A DNA stretch of 64,000 bases from JAFEBO01 sp044221315 (GCA_044221315.1 JBGAPK010000016.1:23392-87391), one strand, 5' to 3'; shown: positions 26,319-34,961, counted from the stretch's first letter. Notes: generated by a model from the letters alone, not told the origin. A program made the numbers and translations.

Positions 26319-28153
26319 GCCGCACTCCGGCGGATAATTCGCGCTTTCATCGGCGGTCGTTCAAGTTCGGTCGGCTGTTCCTTCTTGCCGCGCTGGTGAA
26401 CGCTCGGAGTGCTCCGGCCGCACCGACTCTCCCAATGATGCTCGACCCCGCGCTCGAGCAGCCCGCTCCGGAAGTGACCTTCGACCGGCGCAACGTCACG
26501 CTCTGGCTCGCCGCACTCCGTCGCCCCGAATTCGATCTCCGCGTCGCCGCGATCGAGGCCTTCTCCACCGCGCACCGCCAAGGCGTGAAAGATCTCACCG
26601 AAGCGATTCCTCCCATCAAGAATCTGCTGCAAACCGATCCGCATCCCGCCGTCCGCCTCGCCGCCGCACGCGCTCTCATCGAATTCGACATCCAGGTCTC
26701 CGCCGCTTCACTCCAGGCCGCGGTGGCAGACATCTCAAAGGTCCCGCCCGGCTTCGTTCTCGCCGTCGACGCCGCGCTGGCGCGCTGGAACCACCCGGAT
26801 GCTCGAGCAATGTGGATCGCGAGGCTCGGTCTTTCGCCGGCGCGTCCCGCGGTTGCCGTCTCAGCAATTCAAAGCCTCGCAGCCGTCCACGCGATCGAAG
26901 CCGCAGAAGCGCTCGAAAAGTGCCTTCGGGATCGCTCACACCCAATATGCGTCCGGCTCGAAGCCGCACGGGCACTCCACGGGATCGATGCACCCGGGCT
27001 TTCCCCCTTGGCCGGATCCCTCGCGACTGAACCCGAGCCATCGGGGTGGGGACCTCTGCTCGCGCTTGTGGTCCTCGGCGCGGATGTCGATTCGCCGGGA
27101 GCGCCAAAGCTCGACGCCGCCGCGATCGCGCTCACCGACTCTCTGACATCCAGCCCCGACGCCCGCATCCGCGCCAAGGCGCTCTCCCTGCTCCGCCGCG
27201 CCGATCCTTCCCGCGCCCTCTCCAAGGTCAGCCTGGTTCGCGATTCCGACGATGAGGTCAGGCTCGAGGCCGTCCGCACGCTCGCCGCCGCTCCCGCGGA
27301 GCCCCGCGCCGTTGCCCCTCTCGCGGGCGCTCTCGACGACATCAGCGAGCCCGTTCGCGTCGCCGCGCGTCTCGGCCTCCTCCGCCTCGGCCACGAACCA
27401 CCAACATCCGCCAGCGTCATCCAGGCAACCACGCACGCGCTCTCCAGCGGACGCTGGAGAGAATCCGAGCAAGCGGCGATCCTCGCCGGTGACCTCCGCA
27501 CTCCCGACGCCGCCGCTCACCTCGCCGCGCTCCTCGATTCGGCCCGTCCCGAAGTCCGCCTCGCCGCCGCCACATCCCTCCGCACGCTCCATCTCCCCGA
27601 ATCCCTCCCCGCCCTCATGAAACGCGCCGGCACGCTCACCGATTCGGCCCGCGAAGCCGCAAAAGACCAAGCACGTTTCGAGTCCGACGGACAGGAAGTC
27701 ACGCAGATCTTCATCGCCTTCGCACAGCAGCGCTATCGCCCCGCAGCCGAGTTGCTGCGGAAGTACGTCCCCAAACGCTCCGGTTTTCACCCGACCGCCC
27801 GCGGCAGCGCGATTTACGCGCTCGGCAGGATCTTCGAATCTCAATCCATCCCCGACCTCGCCGCACAACTCCTCGAACGCGCCGCCGACAACAACCCCCT
27901 GGACCCCGAAGCCGCCGACGTCCGCCGATTCTCTGCCATCGCACTCGGCCGCATGGGCGCACGCGAAGCCCTGCCAACGCTCCGCGAGTTGTACGAAGCC
28001 GAAAACAGCACCGTATCCGTCGGCGGCGCCTGCCGCTGGGCCATCATCAAGATCGAGGGCGTCAACCTCCCTCCCTGCCGCCCGATCACCGCCAAAGCCG
28101 GCCCCTTCTTCATCGAGTCCATCCAGCCGGAACCGACGCCCGTCTCACCCTGA
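26315..28153 (+). CDS. HEAT-repeat exported protein
   Basis: A 612-residue protein with a signal peptide (LFLLAALVNARSAPAAP) followed almost entirely by HEAT-like alpha-hairpins. Repeated units such as HPAVRLAAARALIEF, DEVRLEAVRTLAAAP and EPVRVAARLGLLRLG are spaced about 30-40 residues apart. Such solenoids bind partner proteins. Coupled to the permease gene by an ATGA overlap, it is probably the periplasmic scaffold of the ABC-2 module. Codon choice is strongly C-ending, like the ATPase and permease and unlike several genes left of 13 kb. Confidence 0.75.
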   Translation: MSRTPADNSRFHRRSFKFGRLFLLAALVNARSAPAAPTLPMMLDPALEQPAPEVTFDRRNVTLWLAALRRPEFDLRVAAIEAFSTAHRQGVKDLTEAIPPIKNLLQTDPHPAVRLAAARALIEFDIQVSAASLQAAVADISKVPPGFVLAVDAALARWNHPDARAMWIARLGLSPARPAVAVSAIQSLAAVHAIEAAEALEKCLRDRSHPICVRLEAARALHGIDAPGLSPLAGSLATEPEPSGWGPLLALVVLGADVDSPGAPKLDAAAIALTDSLTSSPDARIRAKALSLLRRADPSRALSKVSLVRDSDDEVRLEAVRTLAAAPAEPRAVAPLAGALDDISEPVRVAARLGLLRLGHEPPTSASVIQATTHALSSGRWRESEQAAILAGDLRTPDAAAHLAALLDSARPEVRLAAATSLRTLHLPESLPALMKRAGTLTDSAREAAKDQARFESDGQEVTQIFIAFAQQRYRPAAELLRKYVPKRSGFHPTARGSAIYALGRIFESQSIPDLAAQLLERAADNNPLDPEAADVRRFSAIALGRMGAREALPTLRELYEAENSTVSVGGACRWAIIKIEGVNLPPCRPITAKAGPFFIESIQPEPTPVSP

Positions 28154-28181
28154 CCACGCCTTTTCTCGATTGGGAGTTCCC

Positions 28182-29330
28182 ATGACTCAGCGTTTCGGAA
28201 TCGGTGTCATCGGATTCGGCAACCGCGTCGGCGGCCTGGTCTCACAGCTTCTCGCGGGCCGCCCGGAGATCGAGTTCGCCGCTGTCTGCGATCCCAACCC
28301 CGAATCCATCGCCTCCGCCCGCGCACTCGCCCCCTCCGTGCAGGTTTGCGCCGATCCCGCCGAGTTGCTCAAGAACCCTCGCGTCGGCTGGGTCCTCATC
28401 GGCTCGCCGAATCAGTTCCATCGCGACCACGCCATCGCCGCGATGAAGTCCGGCCACCACGTCTTCTGCGAGAAGCCCCTCGCCACCAATCTCGCCGACT
28501 GCCTCGCGATCCGCGACGCCGTCGGCCAGACGGGCCGCTCGTTCTTCTTCGGCCTGGTCCTCCGCTACGCTCCGCTCTACACCCGCATCCGTGCGCTGCT
28601 CGACGAAGACTCAATCGGCGAGATCATCTCCGTCGAATTCAACGAGACCCTCGGCTTCAACCACGGCGGCTACATCCATCAGGACTGGCGCCGTCATCGC
28701 GCCGCCGCCGGCACGCACATGCTCGAGAAGTGCTGCCACGACATCGACATCGTGAACTGGATGGTCGGCAGTCGCGCCGCCAGCGTCGCCAGTTTCGGCG
28801 GCCTTCGCTACTTCATCCCCAAGAACCGATCCATCGCGGACGAGATCGGCCCGAGCCCCGCCGGCCGCCGCGCCTTTCAGGATTGGCCACAGTCGAATCG
28901 CGATCCATTCACGCTCGACAAAGACATCGTCGATCATCAGGTCGCCATCATCGAATACGCCAGCGGCGTCCGCGCATCCTTCCACACCAACTGCGCCGCG
29001 GCCATGCCCGAGCGGCGCCTCGTCCTCCTGGGCCTCCGCGGCGCGATTCGCGCCGACCTCAACACCGGGACCGTCGAATATCAGAAAATCGGATGGGACG
29101 AACCCCGCATCGTCTACCGAGTCAGCTCCACACTCGCCGACCACGCCGGCGCGGATTCCCAGCTTGTTCTTGCCCTCGCCGATTGGATCCTTCGTTCCGA
29201 ACCGCCTCGGACCGGCATTGACCACGCGATCGACTCGGCCGTGACGTGCTTCGGGATCGATTTGGCGCTCGATGAACGGCGCGTCGTTGAGTTGAAGCCT
29301 CTATGGGATAGGGCCGGAATCGGTCCTTGA
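28182..29330 (+). CDS. Gfo/Idh/MocA-family oxidoreductase
   Basis: A 382-residue NAD(P)-dependent oxidoreductase. The Rossmann motif is GIGVIGFGNRVGGLVSQLL. The family signature is HHVFCEKPLATN with the E-K-P lysine, and the third active-site region GTHMLEKCCHDIDIVNWM contains the H-D-x-D/N-x-x-x-W motif with the catalytic His/Asp. It is full length and looks functional, unlike the shorter Gfo/Idh protein at 402-1289. The substrate is probably a sugar or inositol derivative. ATG 28182 has GGGAG in front; a TTG at 28170 is less likely. It is the last protein-coding gene of the rightward locus, 28 bp after the HEAT gene. Confidence 0.85.
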   Translation: MTQRFGIGVIGFGNRVGGLVSQLLAGRPEIEFAAVCDPNPESIASARALAPSVQVCADPAELLKNPRVGWVLIGSPNQFHRDHAIAAMKSGHHVFCEKPLATNLADCLAIRDAVGQTGRSFFFGLVLRYAPLYTRIRALLDEDSIGEIISVEFNETLGFNHGGYIHQDWRRHRAAAGTHMLEKCCHDIDIVNWMVGSRAASVASFGGLRYFIPKNRSIADEIGPSPAGRRAFQDWPQSNRDPFTLDKDIVDHQVAIIEYASGVRASFHTNCAAAMPERRLVLLGLRGAIRADLNTGTVEYQKIGWDEPRIVYRVSSTLADHAGADSQLVLALADWILRSEPPRTGIDHAIDSAVTCFGIDLALDERRVVELKPLWDRAGIGP

Positions 29331-29619
29331 GCCCAGAAAGCGTTCCGCCTGCCACCGGGGGGCGGCGCATTGACGCGACCGGTCTGCGCCTGAATGGGAA
29401 ACACGAAAGCGACAGCGTCAGGGCACTCCCTGCTCGTTACCGATACCGATTGCAACCGCGCCACCGAGTCCAAAAGCGGCGCACTTATGACGCAAAAAGT
29501 GGCGCAGTCGGTAGCCGCTCCTGATCGCAAAGAATCGCAAAAGGAGTTGCAAACTCCTGTGAACGTGAAGCTTGTGCGTGTTGGTGCGAAGTCTGACGCG
29601 AACGCGCCAAACCGTCGAA
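29331..29619. other. Gap between Gfo/Idh and tRNA-Phe
   Basis: A 289-bp stretch next to the 3' end of tRNA-Phe. A short rightward open frame beginning at 29394, directly after a stop, runs into the tRNA; its last 15 codons are tRNA sequence read as protein. The part before the tRNA (SKSGALMTQKVAQSVA and following) has the Lys/Gln/Ala-rich look of the end of some planctomycete tyrosine recombinases, but it is far too short and weak to call a gene. No promoter or terminator is evident. Confidence 0.35.
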
Positions 29620-29692
29620 TGGGCAGAGCCGGACTTGAACCGGCAACCCCGGCATTTTCAGTGCCGTGCTCTACCAATTGAGCTATCTGCCC
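29620..29692 (-). tRNA. tRNA-Phe (GAA)
   Basis: Read on the minus strand, a complete cloverleaf of 73 nt. The acceptor stem is GGGCAGA with TCTGCCC and discriminator A. The D arm is GCTC/GAGC around AATTGGTA. The anticodon stem is CGGCA/TGCCG with loop CTGAAAA, giving anticodon GAA (Phe). The variable loop is five bases and the T arm is GCCGG-TTCAAGT-CCGGC. CCA is not encoded. Confidence 0.97.
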
Positions 29693-29766
29693 GGACCTAG
29701 AGGCGGAAGGGTAGACGTGGAGTGTGCCGCGTCAAGCGAGTACTAGACCGGTTAGGATCGGCCTGA

Positions 29767-30627
29767 ATGGTGACGGCCCAGAATCCAAGCCTGGCGACAA
29801 CACCCGCGGGATCTGCGGATGTTCCGCTGCTGGACGTTCGCGATTTGTGCACCCATTTTCCGGTCCGTGCCGGGATTCTTCAACGGCGGGTCGGATGGGT
29901 TCGGGCGATCGACGGGGTTTCGTTGCGCGTCCATCGGGGAGAAACTGTCGGGCTTGTGGGGGAGTCGGGGTGCGGGAAGACCACTTTCGGGCGATCGGTG
30001 CTTGGATTGGTCCCGAGGACGTCCGGCGAGGTGCGATTCGAAGGACGCGATGTCTTTGCCGCCGGCGCTCGCGAGTTGCGGTCGCTTCGGCGCCACATGC
30101 AGATCGTATTTCAGGATCCGGGCGGTTCGCTCAACCCCCGGCTCCGGGTGGGGACAATCGTGGGCGAGCCGTTGGTTGTTCACTCCGAGGTTCAGGGGCG
30201 CGACGAATTGCGGGAACGCGTGGGGCTCCTCTTGGAGCGATGCGGCATGCCGCGGCAGGCGGCGGAGCGATATCCGCACGAGTTTTCCGGGGGGCAACGG
30301 CAGCGGATTGGGATCGCCCGGGCGCTGGCGCTCGGGCCAAAGTTCATCGTGTGCGACGAGCCGACGAGCGCTCTCGATGTCTCGATCCAAGCACAGATTC
30401 TCAATCTGTTGAAGGACCTGCAGAGAGAATTTGGGCTGAGCTACCTGTTCATCAGCCACGACATGAATGTGATCCAGCACATGTGCGACCGGATTGCCGT
30501 GATGTACGCCGGAAAGATTGTTGAGGAAGGCTCGAGGGACCGGGTGCTCGGCAGTCCCGAGCATGACTACACCAAGCGCCTGCTGGGGGCCGTTCCAGTC
30601 CCCGATCACCTTCGCAAGGCGGGCTGA
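29767..30627 (+). CDS. oppF: Dipeptide/oligopeptide ABC transporter ATP-binding protein
   Basis: A 286-residue ATPase of the OppF/DppF group. It has Walker A GESGCGKTT, the family-typical QIVFQDPGGSLNPRLRVG, signature FSGGQRQRIGIARAL and Walker B FIVCDEPTSALDVS. The C-terminal HDYTKRLLGAVP resembles the oligopeptide/dipeptide-specific extension. It would hydrolyse ATP for uptake of peptides. No permease or binding-protein gene is adjacent, so it is an orphan here; partners may be encoded elsewhere. It runs away from tRNA-Phe with a 74-bp spacer that must contain its promoter. Confidence 0.85.
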   Translation: MVTAQNPSLATTPAGSADVPLLDVRDLCTHFPVRAGILQRRVGWVRAIDGVSLRVHRGETVGLVGESGCGKTTFGRSVLGLVPRTSGEVRFEGRDVFAAGARELRSLRRHMQIVFQDPGGSLNPRLRVGTIVGEPLVVHSEVQGRDELRERVGLLLERCGMPRQAAERYPHEFSGGQRQRIGIARALALGPKFIVCDEPTSALDVSIQAQILNLLKDLQREFGLSYLFISHDMNVIQHMCDRIAVMYAGKIVEEGSRDRVLGSPEHDYTKRLLGAVPVPDHLRKAG

Positions 30628-30633
30628 AACCGT

Positions 30634-30651
30634 GGCGGCCTCGAGGCCGCC
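30634..30651. repeat. Perfect 18-bp palindrome between two genes
   Basis: GGCGGCCTCGAGGCCGCC is a perfect palindrome starting seven bases after the oppF stop. It could fold into a very strong RNA hairpin or be a protein site. No T-run follows, so it is not a standard intrinsic terminator. If the next gene starts at TTG 30665 this lies in its leader; if at GTG 30632 it lies inside the first codons. Confidence 0.6.
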
Positions 30652-30664
30652 GGAAGGGGCCGCA

Positions 30665-31069
30665 TTGGACGTTCCATCGGGCCAGATCGGGCGAAGCGTG
30701 CTTCTGCGGCACACCCTGCCCGATGGGAGCCAGCACTTTGATTGGATGATTGAGCGCCGCTGGGCGCCGGAGATGCTCATTTCCTTTCGGCTTGCGATCG
30801 GAACGGATCTCAAGGCTGGGGGCGAGTTTGAGGCCGAACGTATCGCGGATCACCGGCGGAGCTACCTGCACTACGAGGGGCCGATTTCGGGCGGGAGGGG
30901 AGAAGTCCATTGCGAGGGAAACTTCGATGTCCTCGAACTTGAGGACCAGCCGGAGTTCCTCCGGGTGATTCTGAAGCCCCGGATCGACGAAGGCCGACCT
31001 GTGGAGTGGCTCGGCAGAATGAAGAATCAGTCCCTGTGGAGATTCTCCGGGCGCGGTATGCTGGATTGA
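30665..31069 (+). CDS. LigD 3'-phosphoesterase-domain-like protein
   Basis: A small protein of about 134 residues that looks like a stand-alone LigD N-terminal (3'-phosphoesterase) domain. LLRHTLPDGSQHFDWMIERR resembles the H-x-H-F-D-L-x-E opening, and DHRRSYLHYEGPISGGRGEV matches the D-H-x-x-x-Y-x-x-F-E-G-x-I-P-x-G-x-Y-G motif in a variant with GGRG. Family enzymes trim 3' ends during DNA repair; planctomycetes often carry it alone. It is not flanked by Ku or ligase here. TTG 30665 is preferred for its GGAAGGGG ribosome site; GTG 30632 would extend it by 11 codons across a palindrome. Confidence 0.5.
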   Translation: MDVPSGQIGRSVLLRHTLPDGSQHFDWMIERRWAPEMLISFRLAIGTDLKAGGEFEAERIADHRRSYLHYEGPISGGRGEVHCEGNFDVLELEDQPEFLRVILKPRIDEGRPVEWLGRMKNQSLWRFSGRGMLD

Positions 31070-31087
31070 CACTGCAAAGGGGGCGAC

Positions 31088-31620
31088 ATGAGCCAGAACT
31101 TCGAGCGTCGTGCACCGGACGGGCATGGTTCGACAGGGGGAGGGGGGTCGGGAGGCGGCGGGCTGCCTCCTCAACCACGAGGAGCAGGTCATCAAGGATC
31201 TGCTCAAGAGGCGGCGGGCTGCCTCCTCTCGGCGGCGGCGGCAACGTGTTCAAGCCGGGCGCACCTGCTCCCGGTCCAGCGGGAACGCACGCTCCGGCTC
31301 CGTTGACCGCCAACGGAGGTGGCGGGCCGGACTCGCCGGAAGTACGCCCGAAGATCCAGGTCATCGACCAGAAGCTCGGGGCCGGTCTCAAGTCCGAAAC
31401 CAGCTGGCAGCGCAAGTCGAACAAGACCGGCGTGGGGGCGACGCACGTGAAGACCTTTCATGCGAAGCTCACGGGCGATTCACTCGAGTTTCTGGACAAG
31501 CAGATCAACGAATGGCTGGATTCGCACCCGGACCACGAAGTGAAGTTTTCGACTTCGACCGTCGGTGAGTGGACCGGCAAATTGAAGGAGCCCAACCTGA
31601 TCATCCAGGTCTGGGTTTGA
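31088..31620 (+). pseudogene. Gly-rich protein gene frameshifted by a 56-bp insertion
   Basis: An ATG at 31088 (MSQNFERRAPDGHGSTGGGG) opens a Gly/Pro-rich protein whose frame is lost at about 31170. The C-terminal half (KIQVIDQKLGAGLKSE, then HVKTFHAKLTGDSLEFLDKQ and LKEPNLIIQVWV) continues in another frame to the stop at 31620. Removing exactly 56 bp (one copy of a 21-bp direct repeat plus the 35 bp between copies) rejoins the frames cleanly at GGGLPP/LGGGGNVF and would give a protein of about 158 residues. The family is unknown. It may be inactivated, or the two frames may be joined by frameshifting or bypassing. It follows the LigD-like gene by 18 bp. Confidence 0.6.
31152..31228 (+). repeat. 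21-bp direct repeat flanking a 35-bp insert
   Basis: GAGGCGGCGGGCTGCCTCCT is found at 31152 and again at 31208, each followed by C. Each copy is itself a near-perfect hairpin (GAGGC-G-GC / GC-T-GCCTC). The offset of 56 is not a multiple of three, which explains the frame break in the host gene. The 35 bp between copies also contains CTCCTC...GAGGAG, another small stem. Confidence 0.8.
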
Positions 31621-31685
31621 ACCGGGGTCGGAGCGACGGCTCTCTTTCGATCACGCTGGGCGCGAGTATCCGATAGAAGGGGTGC

Positions 31686-33584
31686 TTGTGCGGAATCGCC
31701 GGCATTTTGAGTTGTGATGCGCGAATCGGGGCGTCGCGCCGGGTTATCGTTGAGAGAATGCGGGACCGACTGGCGCATCGTGGGCCGGACGGCTCCGGGT
31801 ATTTCGAAGGTCGGGGATTCGCCCTCGGGCATCGAAGGCTGGCGGTAGTGGACCTTTCTCTCGAGGCCGCACAGCCGATGGTCTCGGTCGATGGTCGCTT
31901 CGCGATTGTCTACAACGGCGAGTTGTACAACGACAAGGAGATCAGGGCCGAACTCGGTCGAATTGGCGTCGTCTTTCGGACGCGGAGCGACACGGAAACG
32001 GTGCTGGCGGCGCTTTCGACCTGGGGCGAGGATGCGATCGGCCGGCTGCGGGGCATGTACGCCTTCTGTTTCGTGGACGGGCAGCGCCGCGTCGCGCTCT
32101 TGGCACGCGATCCGCTCGGCGTAAAGCCGCTCTATTACGCGGACTTCGGACCAGCCGGCCACGCGGCGGCCGAGTTCGCTTTCGCGAGTGAATTGGTTGC
32201 TCTTCGCGCGCACCCGCTGTTCACGAGCGGTCATGATCCCGTTGTGATTGCTTCGTATATGTCCACAACGCGGACGACCCTGGGCGAACGAACGCTGTAT
32301 CGGGATGCGCGAATCCTGGAGCCGGGCGGCGTGCTTCGCATCAACTTCGCGTCGGATCGTATTTCGCGAACAAAGCGATCAGGCTGGGATCCGGCGCGGG
32401 AAGAGGGCGATGCTTCCGAGACTGCCGGCATCGTCCGCGAAAGCGTCCGGCGGCATCTCCGCAGCGATGTCCCGCTCTGTTCGCTGCTTTCCGGCGGGTT
32501 GGATAGTTCCATCGTGGCCCTTGTGACCAATGACGTCGTGCGATCGACGCCGGGTGCGCCGACGCTGCGAACGTACGCGTCGGGCGCCAAGGGCGCCAGC
32601 GCGCCGGGGGCCGACGATTTTGCGTATGCGCGGATGATGGCCGAGCGTCTCGGAACGGCGCACACCGAGGCGCCCGTGACGGCGACGATGTTCGAACGGC
32701 GATGGGCCGAGATGGTCGGGCGCCAGGGCTTGCCTTTGAGCACCCCCAACGAGGTCGCGATCAATGAAGTTGCCCGGGTCCTGCGCGCGGACGGGTGCGT
32801 CGTAGCGCTGAGCGGGGAGGGCGCGGACGAACTCTTCGGCGGCTACGACTTTGCGCTCCTTGCCGCGCTTCGGTTCCATCGGGGCTCGCACCCGCTGGTC
32901 GTCGGACAGCCGGACCTGCATCCGGGTGAGTTTGAATTGCTCGTCAACGCGTGGCTTTCGTTTGATTCGTATCCGCGGGTCTTTCAGCCCGGCTTTCTCG
33001 ATCAGGTCGAAGGTGGAGCCCCGGTTCGGCGCTGGTACCGCGAAGAGTTCGATCGCTGCGGCGCCATGGTTCCCGAGCCGCTCCGGGCCGAAGTTCTCGC
33101 GACACACCTGGCATTTCAACGGCGCACCAATCTCGCACAATTGCTCCTGCGCCTTGATTCTGCGACGATGCTCGAGGGAGTCGAAGGCCGCACCCCGTTC
33201 GCGGACATCACGGTCGCGCGGTACGCCGAGTCATTGCCAGTTTCCGATCGGTTCATCGAAGCTGAACCGCGGAGGGCGGAGAACACCAAGATCGTCCTCC
33301 GCAGGGCGTTCGCAACCGATTTGCCGCGGGAGGTGCTGGCGCGAGAAAAGGCGAGCTTTCCGCTGCCATTCGCCGGCTGGATCGGCTCGATGAGACGTGT
33401 GCTGCTCGAGAGCGATTCACTCGGCGAGGTGTTCACGCCCGAGGCGATCCAGACCGCTTCGGCCAACCCTTCCCAGTATTGGAACGTCGCCTGGCCGATG
33501 ATGAATCTCGCGATCTGGATGGAGCACAACCGCGATCGCCGTTCGATCGATTTTCCCGAGGCGGCGGGACGGACCGCGGGCTAA
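31686..33584 (+). CDS. asnB: Asparagine synthase (glutamine-hydrolysing)
   Basis: A 632-residue AsnB. Residue 2 is the N-terminal nucleophile cysteine (CGIAGIL), which fixes TTG 31686 as the start. The glutaminase half shows RLAHRGPDGSG, LGHRRLAVVDLS and YNGELYN. The synthetase half has the ATP pyrophosphatase loop LLSGGLDSS and ALSGEGADELFGGYDF. It makes asparagine from aspartate, ATP and glutamine in the cytoplasm. Some homologues modify peptides or surface polysaccharides, but nothing adjacent suggests that. It is convergent with the downstream GNAT gene, 17 bp between stops. Confidence 0.92.
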   Translation: MCGIAGILSCDARIGASRRVIVERMRDRLAHRGPDGSGYFEGRGFALGHRRLAVVDLSLEAAQPMVSVDGRFAIVYNGELYNDKEIRAELGRIGVVFRTRSDTETVLAALSTWGEDAIGRLRGMYAFCFVDGQRRVALLARDPLGVKPLYYADFGPAGHAAAEFAFASELVALRAHPLFTSGHDPVVIASYMSTTRTTLGERTLYRDARILEPGGVLRINFASDRISRTKRSGWDPAREEGDASETAGIVRESVRRHLRSDVPLCSLLSGGLDSSIVALVTNDVVRSTPGAPTLRTYASGAKGASAPGADDFAYARMMAERLGTAHTEAPVTATMFERRWAEMVGRQGLPLSTPNEVAINEVARVLRADGCVVALSGEGADELFGGYDFALLAALRFHRGSHPLVVGQPDLHPGEFELLVNAWLSFDSYPRVFQPGFLDQVEGGAPVRRWYREEFDRCGAMVPEPLRAEVLATHLAFQRRTNLAQLLLRLDSATMLEGVEGRTPFADITVARYAESLPVSDRFIEAEPRRAENTKIVLRRAFATDLPREVLAREKASFPLPFAGWIGSMRRVLLESDSLGEVFTPEAIQTASANPSQYWNVAWPMMNLAIWMEHNRDRRSIDFPEAAGRTAG

Positions 33585-33601
33585 AAAGGGAACTGGAAAG
33601 A

Positions 33602-34126
33602 TCAGGCAACCGGAAACCTCGCGAGTTCGCCGATCGCGGACTCCTCCATCCGCCAAACGTGCCAGCCGGAGAGCTCGCGGGCTTTCAAGGTTGTATAGAA
33701 CTTCTGGGCCGGGGCGTTCCAGTCGAGCACAGCCCACTCCATCCGGCGGCAGCCGCGCGACCGGGCGATAGCCGCCAGTTCGCGGAGAAGTGCCCGCCCG
33801 AGCCCGTGGCGCCTTGCGTTTGGGCGGACGTAAAGGTCCTCGAGGTAGAGTCCGACCCCGCCGGACCAAGTTGAGAAGTTCATGAAGTAGATGGCTGCGG
33901 CCTGCGGCACACCATCGAGCTCGCCGACAACAGCCTCAACACACGGACCCTTGCCGAATCCCGGGCCGAAAAGGAAACGGTGGAGGGACTCCTCGGTGGA
34001 ATGCACGGCGTCGGGGTCGCGTTCGTACTCGGCTAATTCCTTGATCATCGCCAGCAGGAATGCGACGTCGGCGGGCACGGCCGGTCGGACGCGCAGATTC
34101 GGCGGTTTGACTTGCGGGGTCGACAT
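33602..34126 (-). CDS. GNAT acetyltransferase, spermidine/thialysine N-acetyltransferase-like
   Basis: A 174-residue GNAT. LRVRPAVPADVAFLLAMIKE and ELAEYERDPDAV form the opening typical of the SSAT/thialysine acetyltransferase group. YFMNFSTWSGGVGLYLEDLY is its core, RRHGLGRALLREL the acetyl-CoA loop, and WAVLDWNAPAQKFY the C-terminal family signature. It acetylates small amines such as polyamines or thialysine. A long upstream in-frame extension is non-coding in character; ATG 34126 begins just before the conserved fold. It is divergent from the TPR lipoprotein gene with about 105 bp between. Confidence 0.8.
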   Translation of the reverse strand: MSTPQVKPPNLRVRPAVPADVAFLLAMIKELAEYERDPDAVHSTEESLHRFLFGPGFGKGPCVEAVVGELDGVPQAAAIYFMNFSTWSGGVGLYLEDLYVRPNARRHGLGRALLRELAAIARSRGCRRMEWAVLDWNAPAQKFYTTLKARELSGWHVWRMEESAIGELARFPVA

Positions 34127-34231
34127 GTTTGAGAGTATGTTCGCACGCCTGCCCGGATGATTCCGGCGGCGTATTCTGTCCGGCCGATACGGGCTCTTTT
34201 GGTTGTCGGCCGCGGTTGGCAGGAGATTCGG

Positions 34232-34891
34232 ATGATGGCACGCACGCTGTGGACGGTGTTGATGGTTGGGCTCGCGTCGCTTGTCTGGGGCTGCCAGGCG
34301 GAGCGAAACCTCGATCTCGTGCGCGAGATGGGAAACCGAGAGTACGAACAGGGCGACTACGACAAGGCTCTCGCGAACTACAAGGAGTATGTCACCCGCA
34401 AGCCCGACGGCGTGGACGTGCGCTACTCGCTCGCCGAAACTTATATGAAACTCGGACAGCCGCAGCTCGCACGCGAGCAGTTCTATCAGTGCCTGGCGGT
34501 GCATCCGGATAATCAGGACTACGCGAACGGCCTTTCCGAAGCCCTTTTCGCCTGCAACGAACGTGAGGAGCTGATCACGTTTCTGACCCGTGAGGCGCGC
34601 GATCGAGGGCGTCCGGGCGACTACCTGCGCCTTGGCCACTATCAATTCCTGCTCGGAAACGTGGACGAGGCCAAGCTCGCGATGATCACCGCGGCGAAAC
34701 TGGACGATGGGAAGTCCATCAAGCCGCAGATGGAACTGGCCAATCTCTACCGCAGCCTGGGGGACAAGGAAAACGAGCTCAAGCGGCTGCGGATGGCCCT
34801 CTACATTGAGCCCAAGAACCAGGACATCCAGAAGCGGATCCGCGAATTGGGCGAGGTTCCCGGTCCCAGCTATGTGCTCCACCCGGAGTGA
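34232..34891 (+). CDS. TPR-repeat lipoprotein
   Basis: A 219-residue lipoprotein. The signal peptide ends in the lipobox LVWGC, so the mature protein is lipidated and faces the periplasm. Several tetratricopeptide-like hairpins follow: GNREYEQGDYDKALANYKEY, YSLAETYMKLGQPQLAREQF, LRLGHYQFLLGNVDEAKLAM and LANLYRSLGDKENELKRLRM. TPR solenoids bind partner proteins or help envelope assembly. AGGAGA precedes the start; the second ATG (34235) is equally possible. A 65-bp gap separates it from the ArsR-methyltransferase gene. Confidence 0.8.
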   Translation: MMARTLWTVLMVGLASLVWGCQAERNLDLVREMGNREYEQGDYDKALANYKEYVTRKPDGVDVRYSLAETYMKLGQPQLAREQFYQCLAVHPDNQDYANGLSEALFACNEREELITFLTREARDRGRPGDYLRLGHYQFLLGNVDEAKLAMITAAKLDDGKSIKPQMELANLYRSLGDKENELKRLRMALYIEPKNQDIQKRIRELGEVPGPSYVLHPE

Positions 34892-34939
34892 GCGGTCTAT
34901 TGGGGAGGGTGTTGACCGGGCTTGGGGTTGTTTCTACCA

Positions 34940-34961
34940 TTCATCCGGATAAACGGATGAA
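34940..34961. promoter_or_regulatory. Perfect inverted repeat over the start codon of the ArsR-methyltransferase gene
   Basis: TTCATCCG-GATAAA-CGGATGAA has perfect eight-base arms and a six-base centre. The right arm includes the ATG at 34957. The symmetry and length suit a dimeric ArsR-family repressor, so the gene is probably autoregulated. Co-control of the downstream ahcY and metF is inferred from gene order. Confidence 0.6.

Noticed and set aside
29394..29681. 95-codon frame ending in GRAGLEPATPAFSVPCSTN
   Set aside because: The tail is the tRNA-Phe gene read as protein, a well-known annotation artefact. Only the part before the tRNA is kept as a weak recombinase-remnant idea.
33602..34882. 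426-codon reading of the GNAT gene
   Set aside because: The first 250 residues lie opposite the TPR lipoprotein gene; the acetyltransferase starts at 34126.
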